Below are positions 53,997-62,648 of a stretch of DNA of 64,000 nucleotides, piece after piece. The notes beneath the pieces were generated by a model. That model worked only from the letters and a program-made list of their open reading frames with translations. It was not told the DNA's origin and made no database searches. Both the position numbers and the translations under genes were made by a program. The DNA is from Chryseobacterium salivictor. Its GTDB lineage: Bacteria > Bacteroidota > Bacteroidia > Flavobacteriales > Weeksellaceae. Positions within the stretch are counted from its first letter, which is position 1, and each line of letters begins with the position of its first letter. The stretch is from assembly GCF_004359195.1 (NCBI RefSeq), contig NZ_CP037954.1, positions 186,001-250,000 on the forward strand, given 5' to 3'.

Positions 53997-54674
53997 TTAA
54001 ACCACTAATTTATACCCGATTCCTTTTAAAGTCTGTATCGTATTAATGCCCAGTTTTTCGCGCAATCTTCTGATGTGGACATCGATGGTTCTTTCGCCAA
54101 CAACCACATCATTTCCCCAAACTTTTTCTAAAATCTCTTCCCGTTTAAAAACTTTTTCAGTGTTTGAGGCTAAAAGATAAAGCAAATCGAATTCTTTTTT
54201 AGGCAATAAAAAGTGCTGTCCGCTTTTGGTCACTTTCACATTGTCTTTGTCGATAACCAAGTCGCCAATTTTCAGGACTTTGGCGTCGTTGCTTACTTTT
54301 GAAGTCAGTTGCAAAAGCGCATTAATTTTAGAAATAAGAATTTTCGGCTTAATGATTTTTACGACGTAATCGTTTGCGCCAGCCTGAAAACCTGCCAATT
54401 GAGAAAACTCTTCGCTTCGGGCAGAGAGAAAAACGATGAGCGTATTCTGCAGTTCTTTAATCTGACGAAGTTCCTGGCAGGTTTCAATACCATCTTTTTC
54501 CGGCATCATCACATCGAGAAGAATCAGGTCGGGAATTATTTCTTTGGCTTTCAGAATACCATCGTTCCCATTGGTTGCGGTGGTAACCAGATACCCTTCT
54601 TTCTCGAGATTATAGGAGATTATTTCTAAAATATCAACCTCATCGTCAATCAAAAGAATCTTTTTCTTGTGCAT
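53997..54674 (-). CDS. OmpR/PhoB-family response regulator
   Basis: 225 residues. Receiver domain 1-120 with phospho-acceptor Asp in DLILLDVMMPEKDGIET near residue 54 and Lys in NDYVVKIIKPKILISKINAL near 104. Winged-helix C-terminal domain with KKEFDLLYLLASNTEKVFKR, then GERTIDVHIRRLREKLG and TLKGIGYKLV. It is transcribed away from the TonB receptor gene, which shares the intergenic region and may be its target. Confidence 0.95.
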   Translation of the reverse strand: MHKKKILLIDDEVDILEIISYNLEKEGYLVTTATNGNDGILKAKEIIPDLILLDVMMPEKDGIETCQELRQIKELQNTLIVFLSARSEEFSQLAGFQAGANDYVVKIIKPKILISKINALLQLTSKVSNDAKVLKIGDLVIDKDNVKVTKSGQHFLLPKKEFDLLYLLASNTEKVFKREEILEKVWGNDVVVGERTIDVHIRRLREKLGINTIQTLKGIGYKLVV

Positions 54675-54693
54675 TGTAAACTTTTTATTCTTT

Positions 54694-54701
54694 CAAATTT
54701 A
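54694..54701 (-). promoter_or_regulatory. predicted -7 box of the response-regulator/kinase unit
   Basis: The minus strand reads TAAATTTG, fitting TAnnTTTG, about 20 bases before the response-regulator ATG. Confidence 0.5.
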
Positions 54702-54866
54702 CTCAAATTAAATGTTCCAAATTTCATTAATTCAAATATTCATATTAAATTAATATTACCCCATTTTTGTTAAGGCAATGGTAAACTATAATTAAAACTG
54801 ACGCAACACAAAATCAACGCATTATTTCTTCCTTTGCCTCGAAAGAAATCTAATTAAAAAGAAGAA

Positions 54867-57461
54867 ATGAATATCAGAAAAGTGGGTCTTGCAGTTGTTT
54901 TATTAAATGTCTCTGCAACTTATCTCTACGCACAAGTTTCGGTGAAGGACACTTTACGCAAGGAAAAAAACATTGAGGAAGTTACGATCAAAGCTTCTGG
55001 GAATAAAAAATCTGAATCGGCTCTTTTGCTCGATCAGAAAAAAGCCATTATCCAAAAACAATCGATGGGATCTGAAGAGATTTCCCGAAAAGGAATTTCA
55101 AATCTTGAACAGGCATTGGTTAAAATGACGGGAATTACCAGTGTGGAGGGTCGCGGAATCTTTGTAAGAGGCTTAGAAGACCGCTACAATACTTTGCTCA
55201 TTAATGGTTTGGGTTCGCCGTCAAATAATCCGTTTCAAAAAATAATCGCGTTGAAACAGTTCCCAACCGATGTGGTCGGGAAGCTTAATATTTACAAGAC
55301 TTTCAATTCTAATTTATACGCAGATTTTGCAGGAGCTACTTTCGATATTGAAACTTTAACTTACGAAAAACCATTTTCTAAGATTGAATTTGGAATCGGA
55401 ATCAATACTTTGAGTACATTTCGAAATAATTTTAAGATTAATCCCAACGCCAATTCCATAGAAGGGTATGTTGGTTTGAATTCGAAAGACCGCCAATTGC
55501 CGAATGAAGTAAAAGACTACCGCCCCTCGGGATATAATTTCACCAGCGGGCAGTCAAGGAATTCTTTTGGTGAAGGTTGGAACGTGGATAATGTAAAATC
55601 TTTGCCTAACACGAGTATGGGTTTTACCACGGCTCAGAAATTTAAAATAGGAGAAACTTCAAACTTAGGGTTTCTATTCTCCTTGAACCAAGGAAACCAC
55701 TACGAATACAAAGATGGCGCAAAAAATCAGTTTCGATTAAATGGAAATTCAATCGATTATAACAACAACCTCAACAGAAAAGAATACACGTACGAAACGG
55801 AATCTTCTGTTTTGCTGGGCTTGGGTTTTAAAAATAAAGGAACTGCCATTAATTTAAATGGATTCTTCCTCCAAAATTCCGAAAATCTTATACAGGATTA
55901 TTTAGGATTTAGAAATGGTGAAACCAATAATCAGCAGTTCATCCGGGTAAATCAACAGGATATTTCCAGGTTTACCGATCTGCAGCTAACCGCTTCCCAA
56001 ACCTTTAGTGAAAGACATTCCCTAAAAGCCGGAGCAAGCTGGGTGAACAATTTTTATCAGCAACCAGACCGGAAGATCATGTACGGTCAACCGGGCGAAG
56101 GAAATATTGTTAACTTATCTGTTGGCGGAAACAATTTACTCAGACAATATTTGGATGTCAGCGGTAAAAATTACTTTTCAGCCTTTGCCGAATATGCTGT
56201 GAATCTGGGACAAAAAGGAGACAGAAAAGATTTCCCATGGCAACTGGCCGTTGGATATAACGGTTTTGCAGATATTAGAAATACGTCTTACCGTTTCATT
56301 TATTCTGTTCTGGACAATCCTTCGCAATCCCAGATTACTGTGGATAGGGACCAGCCACAAAGTGTTTTTGATCAGGCAATCCGAGATGGTGCTTATCATT
56401 ACAGAGAAGGTTCTACATCGGAATATAAAAATAATTTGTACCAGTTTGTCAATGCAGGATATTTAAACCTCACTTATAAACCTTCTGCATTATGGGATCT
56501 TTTACTTGGGGGAAGAGTTGAAAACAACATGAATATCACCCGCTACAAGCCAATCAGTGTAGGAATAAATGACGACTTTGTAAATCTCACTAAAAACCAG
56601 TATTATTTTTTACCTTCTTTATCGGTTAAAAGAACTTTAAATACGAAATCGAATATTCGTTTTGCTGCGAGTAAAACCATTACGCGACCGATTCTTATTG
56701 AGTATATGCCAATCACATACATCAATCCGGACAACGAAAACATCTTCGGAAATAAAGATTTATCAAATAGTGAAAACTACAATTTTGATTTAAAATATGA
56801 AGTTTTCCCGACGAATAAAGAAATGTTTGCCGTAAATATTTTTGCGAAGAAAATCGACAAAGCTATTGAGCGTTCTTATATCGCCTCCGGAAACTCTAAT
56901 GGGCAAACCATTACGTTCTTCAATGCCAAAACCGCAACCTTAGCAGGAGTTGAATTAGAAGGAATTTTATCTTTAAGCAGAATTAGTGAAGCATTTTCCC
57001 GCTGGACTGTAGGAGCAAATACGACCGTGATGTACTCTAATGTACAAAGAAGTGCAGACCAATCCGCGGAAACCGACGTGGAAGCCAACAGAAAGAGAGC
57101 TTTGCAGGGAGCGGCACCCTGGACCGTAAATGCGGATTTAAAATACGAGTACAAAAATGCGCAGAATTTCGCTAAGACATTCTCGCTCATTTACAATGTT
57201 TCGGGAAAGAAAATTTACGGTGTAGGTTTCTCTAAACTGGATAATATTTTTGAAATGCCGTTTCATCAATTAGATTTCGTCTATAACAATCAAATCTCAA
57301 AAAACTGGAACATAAAGTTTACGGTTCAAAATTTATTGGATTCTAAGTACCAACTGAAATTGGGCGATAAAAGCTTAGTTCAGGTTCAGGAAAATTCCCT
57401 TCTGATGGAAAATTACAAAAAGGGAACTTCATTTAACATGACCGTAGGGTACACTTTCTAA
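54867..57461 (+). CDS. TonB-dependent outer-membrane receptor
   Basis: 864 residues with signal peptide (AVVLLNVSATYLYAQ). The plug domain begins with a TonB-box-like EEVTIKASGNKKS. It continues with ISRKGISNLEQALVKMTGIT near 73, GRGIFVRGLEDRYNTLLING near 94, and FKKIIALKQFPTD-like segments. The barrel ends in YKKGTSFNMTVGYTF with terminal Phe. It lacks an N-terminal carboxypeptidase-regulatory domain, unlike SusC, and is followed by a lipoprotein 36 bp away that is not a SusD. The substrate is unknown; phosphate, metal or a sugar are all possible. Confidence 0.92.
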   Translation: MNIRKVGLAVVLLNVSATYLYAQVSVKDTLRKEKNIEEVTIKASGNKKSESALLLDQKKAIIQKQSMGSEEISRKGISNLEQALVKMTGITSVEGRGIFVRGLEDRYNTLLINGLGSPSNNPFQKIIALKQFPTDVVGKLNIYKTFNSNLYADFAGATFDIETLTYEKPFSKIEFGIGINTLSTFRNNFKINPNANSIEGYVGLNSKDRQLPNEVKDYRPSGYNFTSGQSRNSFGEGWNVDNVKSLPNTSMGFTTAQKFKIGETSNLGFLFSLNQGNHYEYKDGAKNQFRLNGNSIDYNNNLNRKEYTYETESSVLLGLGFKNKGTAINLNGFFLQNSENLIQDYLGFRNGETNNQQFIRVNQQDISRFTDLQLTASQTFSERHSLKAGASWVNNFYQQPDRKIMYGQPGEGNIVNLSVGGNNLLRQYLDVSGKNYFSAFAEYAVNLGQKGDRKDFPWQLAVGYNGFADIRNTSYRFIYSVLDNPSQSQITVDRDQPQSVFDQAIRDGAYHYREGSTSEYKNNLYQFVNAGYLNLTYKPSALWDLLLGGRVENNMNITRYKPISVGINDDFVNLTKNQYYFLPSLSVKRTLNTKSNIRFAASKTITRPILIEYMPITYINPDNENIFGNKDLSNSENYNFDLKYEVFPTNKEMFAVNIFAKKIDKAIERSYIASGNSNGQTITFFNAKTATLAGVELEGILSLSRISEAFSRWTVGANTTVMYSNVQRSADQSAETDVEANRKRALQGAAPWTVNADLKYEYKNAQNFAKTFSLIYNVSGKKIYGVGFSKLDNIFEMPFHQLDFVYNNQISKNWNIKFTVQNLLDSKYQLKLGDKSLVQVQENSLLMENYKKGTSFNMTVGYTF

Positions 57462-57497
57462 ATCAAATTTAAATCTCATAAAAAATTAATAAAAGAA

Positions 57498-58721
57498 ATG
57501 AAAAAAAACATCTTAACCTTAGTATCACTTGCCTTGGTCCTGTCGGTAACCTCTTGTACGGTTGACATTCGGGAGGATAATAATACGCCTACTACAAACG
57601 GTGGAAATCCGCAAACAACAGGAAATGTAATGGACGGCTCGGGAACTCTATCCGGAGAAATCTCTAAGGACCTTCTTGTTAAAAAAGGGAATTACACCCT
57701 GAAAGGCATTGTGAAAGTTAGTTCAGGGGCTACAATCACCATCGAACCTGGTGCAGTTTTCACCGCAACAACCAGTGAAGTAAGTGGTTTGGTTATTTTA
57801 AAAGGAGCGAAAATAAATGCGGCAGGTACGGCAGATCAACCAATTGTTTTCACCTCAGACAATAAAACTCCCGGTGATTGGGGAGGTGTAACTTTGTATG
57901 GCGACGCCCCGATTAAAGCCTTGAATGGAGCAACAACAGCACTTTCTGAAGATGGCAACAACCAATATTACGGCGGCGCAGATGCCAACTCCAATTCCGG
58001 AACCATGAAATTTGTACGCGTAGAATACGGAGGAAGAAAAATCGGTGACGGAACTTCAGAGACCAACTCGATGACATTCTATGCAGTTGGTGCCGGCACA
58101 ACTTTAGAAAACCTGGTTGCCTATAAAGGAACCGATGATGGTTATGAATTTTTTGGAGGTACGGTGAGTGCGAAAAACTTAATTTCTTACGGAAATTATG
58201 ATGATGCTTTTGACTGGCAAGATTCCTGGAGCGGCCAAAACAACTCCAACTGGTTCGGTTACCAAACCGGAATCGGTAATTTTGGAATGGAAATCGAAGC
58301 ATCCTCTAACGCCGACAATACGCCGCCGAAAGTAAATACCATTACTTTAATCAGAGCCGCGGGAACACTTCCAGAAGTTTCGGGCTCGCCGGAAGTTTCA
58401 GCAATTCAATTTAAAAAACAGGGAACGGGAATTTTCTCCAATGTATATGTCGACGGGTACAAAAACACCGGTGGAAAAAGTGCATTCGCAGTTTTAATCC
58501 AAGATCTGGCTACAGAAACAAGTCAGCTTGCTACAGGAAAAATCAAAGTAGAACCATTATTCGCTACCGCAAATAATGATAATCTTTTGAAATTCGGCTA
58601 TGCTTTCACTTCAACAAATCCTCTAAGCTTTACCAATGCTGCCACCGTAACCAAAGTTGTTCTGACTTCAGGTGCGTGGGCCACTGTAAATGGTGTAGAT
58701 CTTTTGGCGCCACTCAAATAA
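57498..58721 (+). CDS. lipoprotein with right-handed beta-helix-like domain
   Basis: 407 residues. Signal with lipobox LSVTSC (Cys20). The body alternates short strands and Gly/Asp turns (GATITIEPGAVFTATTSEVS; KFVRVEYGGRKIGDG; GTDDGYEFFGGTVSAKNLIS; NYDDAFDWQDSWSG), as in pectate-lyase-like or cell-surface beta-helix proteins. There is no clear catalytic Arg/Asp set, so binding is more likely than cleavage. It probably partners with the upstream TonB receptor on the cell surface. Confidence 0.8.
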   Translation: MKKNILTLVSLALVLSVTSCTVDIREDNNTPTTNGGNPQTTGNVMDGSGTLSGEISKDLLVKKGNYTLKGIVKVSSGATITIEPGAVFTATTSEVSGLVILKGAKINAAGTADQPIVFTSDNKTPGDWGGVTLYGDAPIKALNGATTALSEDGNNQYYGGADANSNSGTMKFVRVEYGGRKIGDGTSETNSMTFYAVGAGTTLENLVAYKGTDDGYEFFGGTVSAKNLISYGNYDDAFDWQDSWSGQNNSNWFGYQTGIGNFGMEIEASSNADNTPPKVNTITLIRAAGTLPEVSGSPEVSAIQFKKQGTGIFSNVYVDGYKNTGGKSAFAVLIQDLATETSQLATGKIKVEPLFATANNDNLLKFGYAFTSTNPLSFTNAATVTKVVLTSGAWATVNGVDLLAPLK

Positions 58722-58741
58722 GTTTTAATTCTTTATATCAA

Positions 58742-58780
58742 AAAAAAGGCTTTTCAAAATTTTTTGAAAAGCTCTTTTTT
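58742..58780. terminator. bidirectional terminator between beta-helix lipoprotein and barstar genes
   Basis: Perfect 11-bp stem GCTTTTCAAAA / TTTTGAAAAGC with 2-base loop, with A-run before and T-run after it. Placed between two converging genes. Confidence 0.88.
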
Positions 58781-59079
58781 TATTCTGCAACCTCATCCTC
58801 ATCGCCATATTGTTCAAGATAATACGAAAATGAAAAATCATCAAGTTCATCGTCGGCATCTTCCAAAGTGGTCAGCAAATCTTCGAAATCCTCAAGTTGT
58901 TCTACACTCATATTCACAAATTCAATATGCAGCGGAAGCTCCACAAATCCGGTTATGGAATCGTACAGCGCATCCAGATTGTCGCCGAACGTTTCAGGAA
59001 GTTTCAGTTTTTCTTTTAATTGATCGAAAAAATCTTCCATATCTCCGATTTCCAAGAAATCTATATATACAGTATTCAT
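58780..59079 (-). CDS. barstar-family RNase inhibitor
   Basis: 99 residues of the barstar fold. The N-terminal strand and helix are TVYIDFLEIGDMEDFFDQLK, then FGDNLDALYDSITGFVELPL with the family's D-L-(D/N)-A-L-(Y/W)-D motif, followed by HIEFVNMSVEQLEDFEDLL and an acidic C-terminus. Barstar inhibits barnase by placing acidic residues in the RNase active site. The matching RNase gene is 75 bp upstream, same strand, so they form an enzyme-inhibitor pair. Confidence 0.92.
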   Translation of the reverse strand: MNTVYIDFLEIGDMEDFFDQLKEKLKLPETFGDNLDALYDSITGFVELPLHIEFVNMSVEQLEDFEDLLTTLEDADDELDDFSFSYYLEQYGDEDEVAE

Positions 59080-59154
59080 AATGTTTTAATTTTAAATTTT
59101 AAAAGTAATCCCATCCAGCCCACTTGGCTCTTTTTACTTTTTACCTGGCTCTTA

Positions 59155-59652
59155 TTATTGCTTGTCAAAAGTTTTATAATGATCTTTGGTGAGCCAGACT
59201 TCGCCGTTTTCGGTAAAGATAATTCGGTCGGCATTTCGGTTGGCACAATTGTAATTAACGTCAGCTTCGTAATAATTATTTCCGGCAGGAAGTTTTTTTT
59301 CTCTGTTGCTGAAATGATCTCCACCAATGGCTTTTCCGGGAAGAACATCGCATAAATTTCCTTTTGAAGCGATCCAGCCTTGTTTTCGAGCTTCGGATTT
59401 GGTCAGATAATAATCGGGGAGCCGGTGATTGATTTTCACATAATTAATAACCGTTTTTTCTTCGGTGAGTTCATTGATGTTTCCCGAGACTTTTGCTGAT
59501 GGTGCACTTTTATTTTCCTGAATAGAAACTTCAGAATTTGCCGTCTCCGTTTTCTTTTCGACTTTATAATAGTTAATCAGATACATGACCAGAAATGCAG
59601 TCAATAATCCGATGATAAAGAAGAGGAGAATTTTTATTTTGTCTTTGTTCAT
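59155..59652 (-). CDS. barnase-like guanyl-specific ribonuclease (secreted or anchored)
   Basis: 165 residues. An N-terminal hydrophobic segment (LLFFIIGLLTAFLVMYLINY) forms an anchor or signal. The C-terminal ~100 residues match barnase: INHRLPDYYLTKSEARKQGW, then KAIGGDHFSNREKKLPAG. The three catalytic residues are visible: Glu in YYEADVNYNC, Arg in NADRIIFTENG, His in TKDHYKTF. Activity is therefore expected. It could be a secreted nuclease used for nutrition or in competition. The inhibitor gene follows it. Confidence 0.9.
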   Translation of the reverse strand: MNKDKIKILLFFIIGLLTAFLVMYLINYYKVEKKTETANSEVSIQENKSAPSAKVSGNINELTEEKTVINYVKINHRLPDYYLTKSEARKQGWIASKGNLCDVLPGKAIGGDHFSNREKKLPAGNNYYEADVNYNCANRNADRIIFTENGEVWLTKDHYKTFDKQ

Positions 59653-59702
59653 TAATTTTTATTTGAAATTATTTTAAATATCCCTTAAAAATGAAGGAAA
59701 TT

Positions 59703-60491
59703 TCAACGCCATTCTTCAGGAATATCACACACCGGAATCGGCTGAATTTTATGTTGAGCAGCTTTATTCATCCGGCTGAAAATTTTGAAAACTTCCAGAT
59801 CTCTTCCCGAATAATCACTTTCTGTTTTCGTTCCCCATTCTTTCTGAATTTTCTCAAGCTCCGGATAAGTCGCCCCGATTTGCTGCTCATCGGTTCTGGC
59901 TTCATCCCACAATCCATCTGCAGGAATGGCATTTTGAATTGATTCTACAAGTCCCAATGATTTTGCCAAAGCATAAACTTCTGTTTTATACAAATCGGCA
60001 ATCGGTGAAACATCTACGCCGCCGTCACCGTATTTGGTAAAAAATCCAATCCCAAAATCTTCTATTTTGTTTCCGGTTCCACAAACCAGAAGATTGTTGA
60101 TTTGTCCGTAATAATATAAAGTCAGCATTCGCAATCTTGCGCGGGTATTGGCAAAAGCCAGTTTTTCAGCCGGAAAATCTGCATCTTTAACATCGAAAGT
60201 TTTGTATAATTCTTCGAACACGGGAGTCAGGTTCACCGACATGATTTCTACGTTGGAGAAACGGTTTTTTAAATCTTCCATGTGTTCCAGGGCACGGTCA
60301 ACCTCATCGGCATTTTGGCGTATCGGCATTTCGATTAACAAGGTTTTCAATCCTGTCATGGCACACAACGTAGAAACCACTGCAGAATCGACACCGCCGG
60401 AAACGCCGATGACGTATCCTTTTACGTTGGCTTTATCGGCGTAATTCCTCAACCATAACACTATTTTTGCTATTACTTTTTCTGTTTGCAT
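59703..60491 (-). CDS. nadE: NAD+ synthetase, ammonia-dependent
   Basis: 262 residues, only the synthetase domain. Ammonia-using enzyme that converts nicotinate adenine dinucleotide to NAD+. The ATP loop GVSGGVDSAVVSTL is near residue 28, followed by the second substrate loop CGTGNKIEDFGIGFFTKYGD near 136 and IPADGLWDEARTDEQQIGAT near 187. nadE next to gldB and gldC is a frequent flavobacterial arrangement. Confidence 0.95.
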   Translation of the reverse strand: MQTEKVIAKIVLWLRNYADKANVKGYVIGVSGGVDSAVVSTLCAMTGLKTLLIEMPIRQNADEVDRALEHMEDLKNRFSNVEIMSVNLTPVFEELYKTFDVKDADFPAEKLAFANTRARLRMLTLYYYGQINNLLVCGTGNKIEDFGIGFFTKYGDGGVDVSPIADLYKTEVYALAKSLGLVESIQNAIPADGLWDEARTDEQQIGATYPELEKIQKEWGTKTESDYSGRDLEVFKIFSRMNKAAQHKIQPIPVCDIPEEWR

Positions 60492-60507
60492 ATTTTTTTC
60501 GGTTAAA

Positions 60508-60540
60508 AGGGCTGTTAGAGCTTAAAGCTCTAACAGCCCT
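60508..60540 (-). terminator. perfect 16-bp palindrome between GNAT and nadE genes
   Basis: AGGGCTGTTAGAGCTT and its exact complement AAGCTCTAACAGCCCT around one base. It begins 7 bp after the GNAT stop and is followed by TTTT on the minus strand. It could end the GNAT transcript, though the T-run is short and it sits close to nadE. Confidence 0.6.
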
Positions 60541-60546
60541 CATTTC

Positions 60547-61092
60547 TTATTTTAAAAAATTTTCTTTTTTCAACTCGTACCAATAACAAGTTGCATGATC
60601 TAATTCGTCAATAAAAGTCGCCTTTTCTTCAAAGCCCAATTTATCTTTTAATATTTTGTTTGAATCAATGTTTTGAATCACTGCACAAGTATAAATTACA
60701 TTCAAATTCATATTTCTAAAACCATATTCTAAAACTCCTTTTGCCGATTCTGTAGCATATCCTTTTCCCCAGTATCCGGGTAAAAAGCGATAACCCAATT
60801 CGTAAACATTTTTGAAACCATTAACCGGATCAGTCAACAATTTCAAACCACACCAGCCGATTAAAAGATTAGATTTTTTTTCAATCACTGCCCATCTTGC
60901 AATTCCATTTTCGGTATATTGTTTTCTGATTTTCTGAATTGTCTCTTCAGATTCTTCCAATTTTGTTACTGGTTTTACACCAATATATTTCATAACCTCC
61001 GGATTGCTGTCAAGTAAAAAAATTCTTTCAATATCCTCTGAAATAATTTCTCTTAAAATAAGTCTTTCGGTATCAACAAATATTTTTGCCAT
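60547..61092 (-). CDS. GNAT-family N-acetyltransferase (RimJ/RimL type)
   Basis: 181 residues. The acetyl-CoA fold has RLILREIISEDIERIFLLDS at residue 10, then ARWAVIEKKSNLLIGWCGLK near 65, YELGYRFLPGYWGKGYATES (the Q/RxxGxG/A-like pyrophosphate loop) near 97 and VLEYGFRNMNLNVIYTCAVI. Substrates cannot be predicted. Divergent from gldB, with overlapping upstream regions. Confidence 0.9.
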   Translation of the reverse strand: MAKIFVDTERLILREIISEDIERIFLLDSNPEVMKYIGVKPVTKLEESEETIQKIRKQYTENGIARWAVIEKKSNLLIGWCGLKLLTDPVNGFKNVYELGYRFLPGYWGKGYATESAKGVLEYGFRNMNLNVIYTCAVIQNIDSNKILKDKLGFEEKATFIDELDHATCYWYELKKENFLK

Positions 61093-61135
61093 TAATTTTC
61101 CTTATTTTTGCCTTTCTAATTTTGATGTAAAAATA

Positions 61136-62116
61136 ATGAAGTTTTTTAGATATCTCTTATTTTCTGCGGTATTCCTAACAGGATTGGCTTCGTGTAAAAA
61201 AGACACCACAAATATTTGGAAAGTAGAGGTGAAAAATCCAGTTGAAAAAGTACAGTTGATCGATATTTCCAAAGAATTCTACGATCCCGATATTCCACTG
61301 GAAACTTTTACCCAAAAATATCCATGGTTTCAGGGAACTGTTCCTAATGAAGATTTTGCCGAAAGAAGAAAAGATCCCGAGGAAATTAAAGTGTACAAAG
61401 AAGCGGTTTCAAAAATCGATATTCAAAAACTGAATAATGACTTGGCTTCTTTATTTTCAAACATTAAAAATTATTTCCCCAATTTTAAAGAACCACAGGT
61501 TTTCCTGTACTCTTCAGCATTACAGGGCATCATGGAACCCATCTTTTATGAGCCTGAAAAAGAAATGTTATTTATCGACATTACCGCCTTTATGGGAGAG
61601 AATAATCCCAATTACACAGGTTTGGAACTGTATTTTCAGAAAAGCATGAATCCAAAAAACATTATTCCTAAAGTTTCTGAAATTCTGGCGGAACACTTTG
61701 TGAAACCCAATTTTGAACATCAAAAATTCATAGACCAAATCGTGTATTACGGAAAACTGATGACTTTGCAGGATGCCTTTTTACCCAACGAATCGGATGC
61801 TTTAAAAATGAATTATACGCCCGAGCAATATGAATGGGCCAAAGCCAACGAAGCCAATATCTGGAATTATTTCGTGGAGAACAATTTGGTTTTCAGTGAC
61901 GACCAAAGATTAGGAGAACGGTTCATCAATCCTGCGCCATTTTCTAAATTCTACACCGAAATCGATAATGAATCTTCACCACAAATTGGAATTTTTACCG
62001 GTTGGCAGATCTGCAGAAAATTCTATCAGGAAAAACCAGAAACTAAGTTGGTGGATTTTCTAAAAATGAACGCTCAGGAAATTTTTAACCAAAGTAATTA
62101 CAAACCGAAAAACTAA
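61136..62116 (+). CDS. gldB: gliding motility lipoprotein GldB
   Basis: 326 residues from MKFFRYLLFSAVF, a signal peptide with lipobox GLASC (Cys19). The frame continues 44 codons upstream, but that part overlaps the divergent GNAT gene and lacks family resemblance. The body has YPWFQGTVPNEDFAERRKDP, then NYFPNFKEPQVFLYSSALQG and MNAQEIFNQSNYKPKN at the end, as in GldB. Needed for gliding in F. johnsoniae; here gliding genes may be conserved without motility. gldC follows 135 bp later. Confidence 0.92.
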   Translation: MKFFRYLLFSAVFLTGLASCKKDTTNIWKVEVKNPVEKVQLIDISKEFYDPDIPLETFTQKYPWFQGTVPNEDFAERRKDPEEIKVYKEAVSKIDIQKLNNDLASLFSNIKNYFPNFKEPQVFLYSSALQGIMEPIFYEPEKEMLFIDITAFMGENNPNYTGLELYFQKSMNPKNIIPKVSEILAEHFVKPNFEHQKFIDQIVYYGKLMTLQDAFLPNESDALKMNYTPEQYEWAKANEANIWNYFVENNLVFSDDQRLGERFINPAPFSKFYTEIDNESSPQIGIFTGWQICRKFYQEKPETKLVDFLKMNAQEIFNQSNYKPKN

Positions 62117-62251
62117 AGACAATAGAAAAGAGATTGCTTCGCTGACAGATAAGAGACACGAGATATGATTACTATTACTATTACTTTAAAAACTAAAATA
62201 GAAATATTTAAATAATTCAAACTCTCAATTTTAAAAAATAAAAATTTACAT

Positions 62252-62578
62252 ATGAAAAAAACTCAAATCACAATAGATATTGAATTAGACGAAAACCACG
62301 TTCCCGAACGAATGACGTGGAATGCTGAAGACGGTGGAGTCGAAAAACAGGAAACCAAAGCCACCATGATTTCTGTGTGGGACGACGAAACAAAGGAAGC
62401 CTTAAGAATCGATCTCTGGACGAAAGACATGCCTGTTGACCAGATGAAAATGTTTCTGCACCAAATCTTAATTTCTATGGGTAACACCTACGAAAGAGCG
62501 ACTGGCGAAGAAGATGTTGCATTTTGGCTTGAACAAATGGCAGAAGAATTTGCACAACGTGCTGCGATAAAAATGTAA
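62252..62578 (+). CDS. gldC: gliding motility protein GldC
   Basis: 108 residues, soluble, no signal. The sequence KTQITIDIELDENHVPERMT, then RIDLWTKDMPVDQMKMFLHQ and GNTYERATGEEDVAFWLEQM, is characteristic of GldC. It enhances gliding in F. johnsoniae by an unknown mechanism. It lies in the same direction as gldB and before the PLP enzyme. Confidence 0.93.
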   Translation: MKKTQITIDIELDENHVPERMTWNAEDGGVEKQETKATMISVWDDETKEALRIDLWTKDMPVDQMKMFLHQILISMGNTYERATGEEDVAFWLEQMAEEFAQRAAIKM

Positions 62579-62648
62579 AAAAATAAATATAGCAATCTAA
62601 AAGTCTAAGAAAACTGTTAAATTGATATATTGCTAAATTATAAAAATT

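Noticed and set aside
57913..58302. 129-codon minus-strand frame opposite the beta-helix lipoprotein
   Set aside because: It is rich in His, Arg and Ser from antisense codons and the plus-strand gene has signal peptide and clear repeats.
61004..61135. 44-codon upstream extension of gldB
   Set aside because: It overlaps the GNAT gene on the other strand, and the internal ATG begins a perfect lipoprotein signal.
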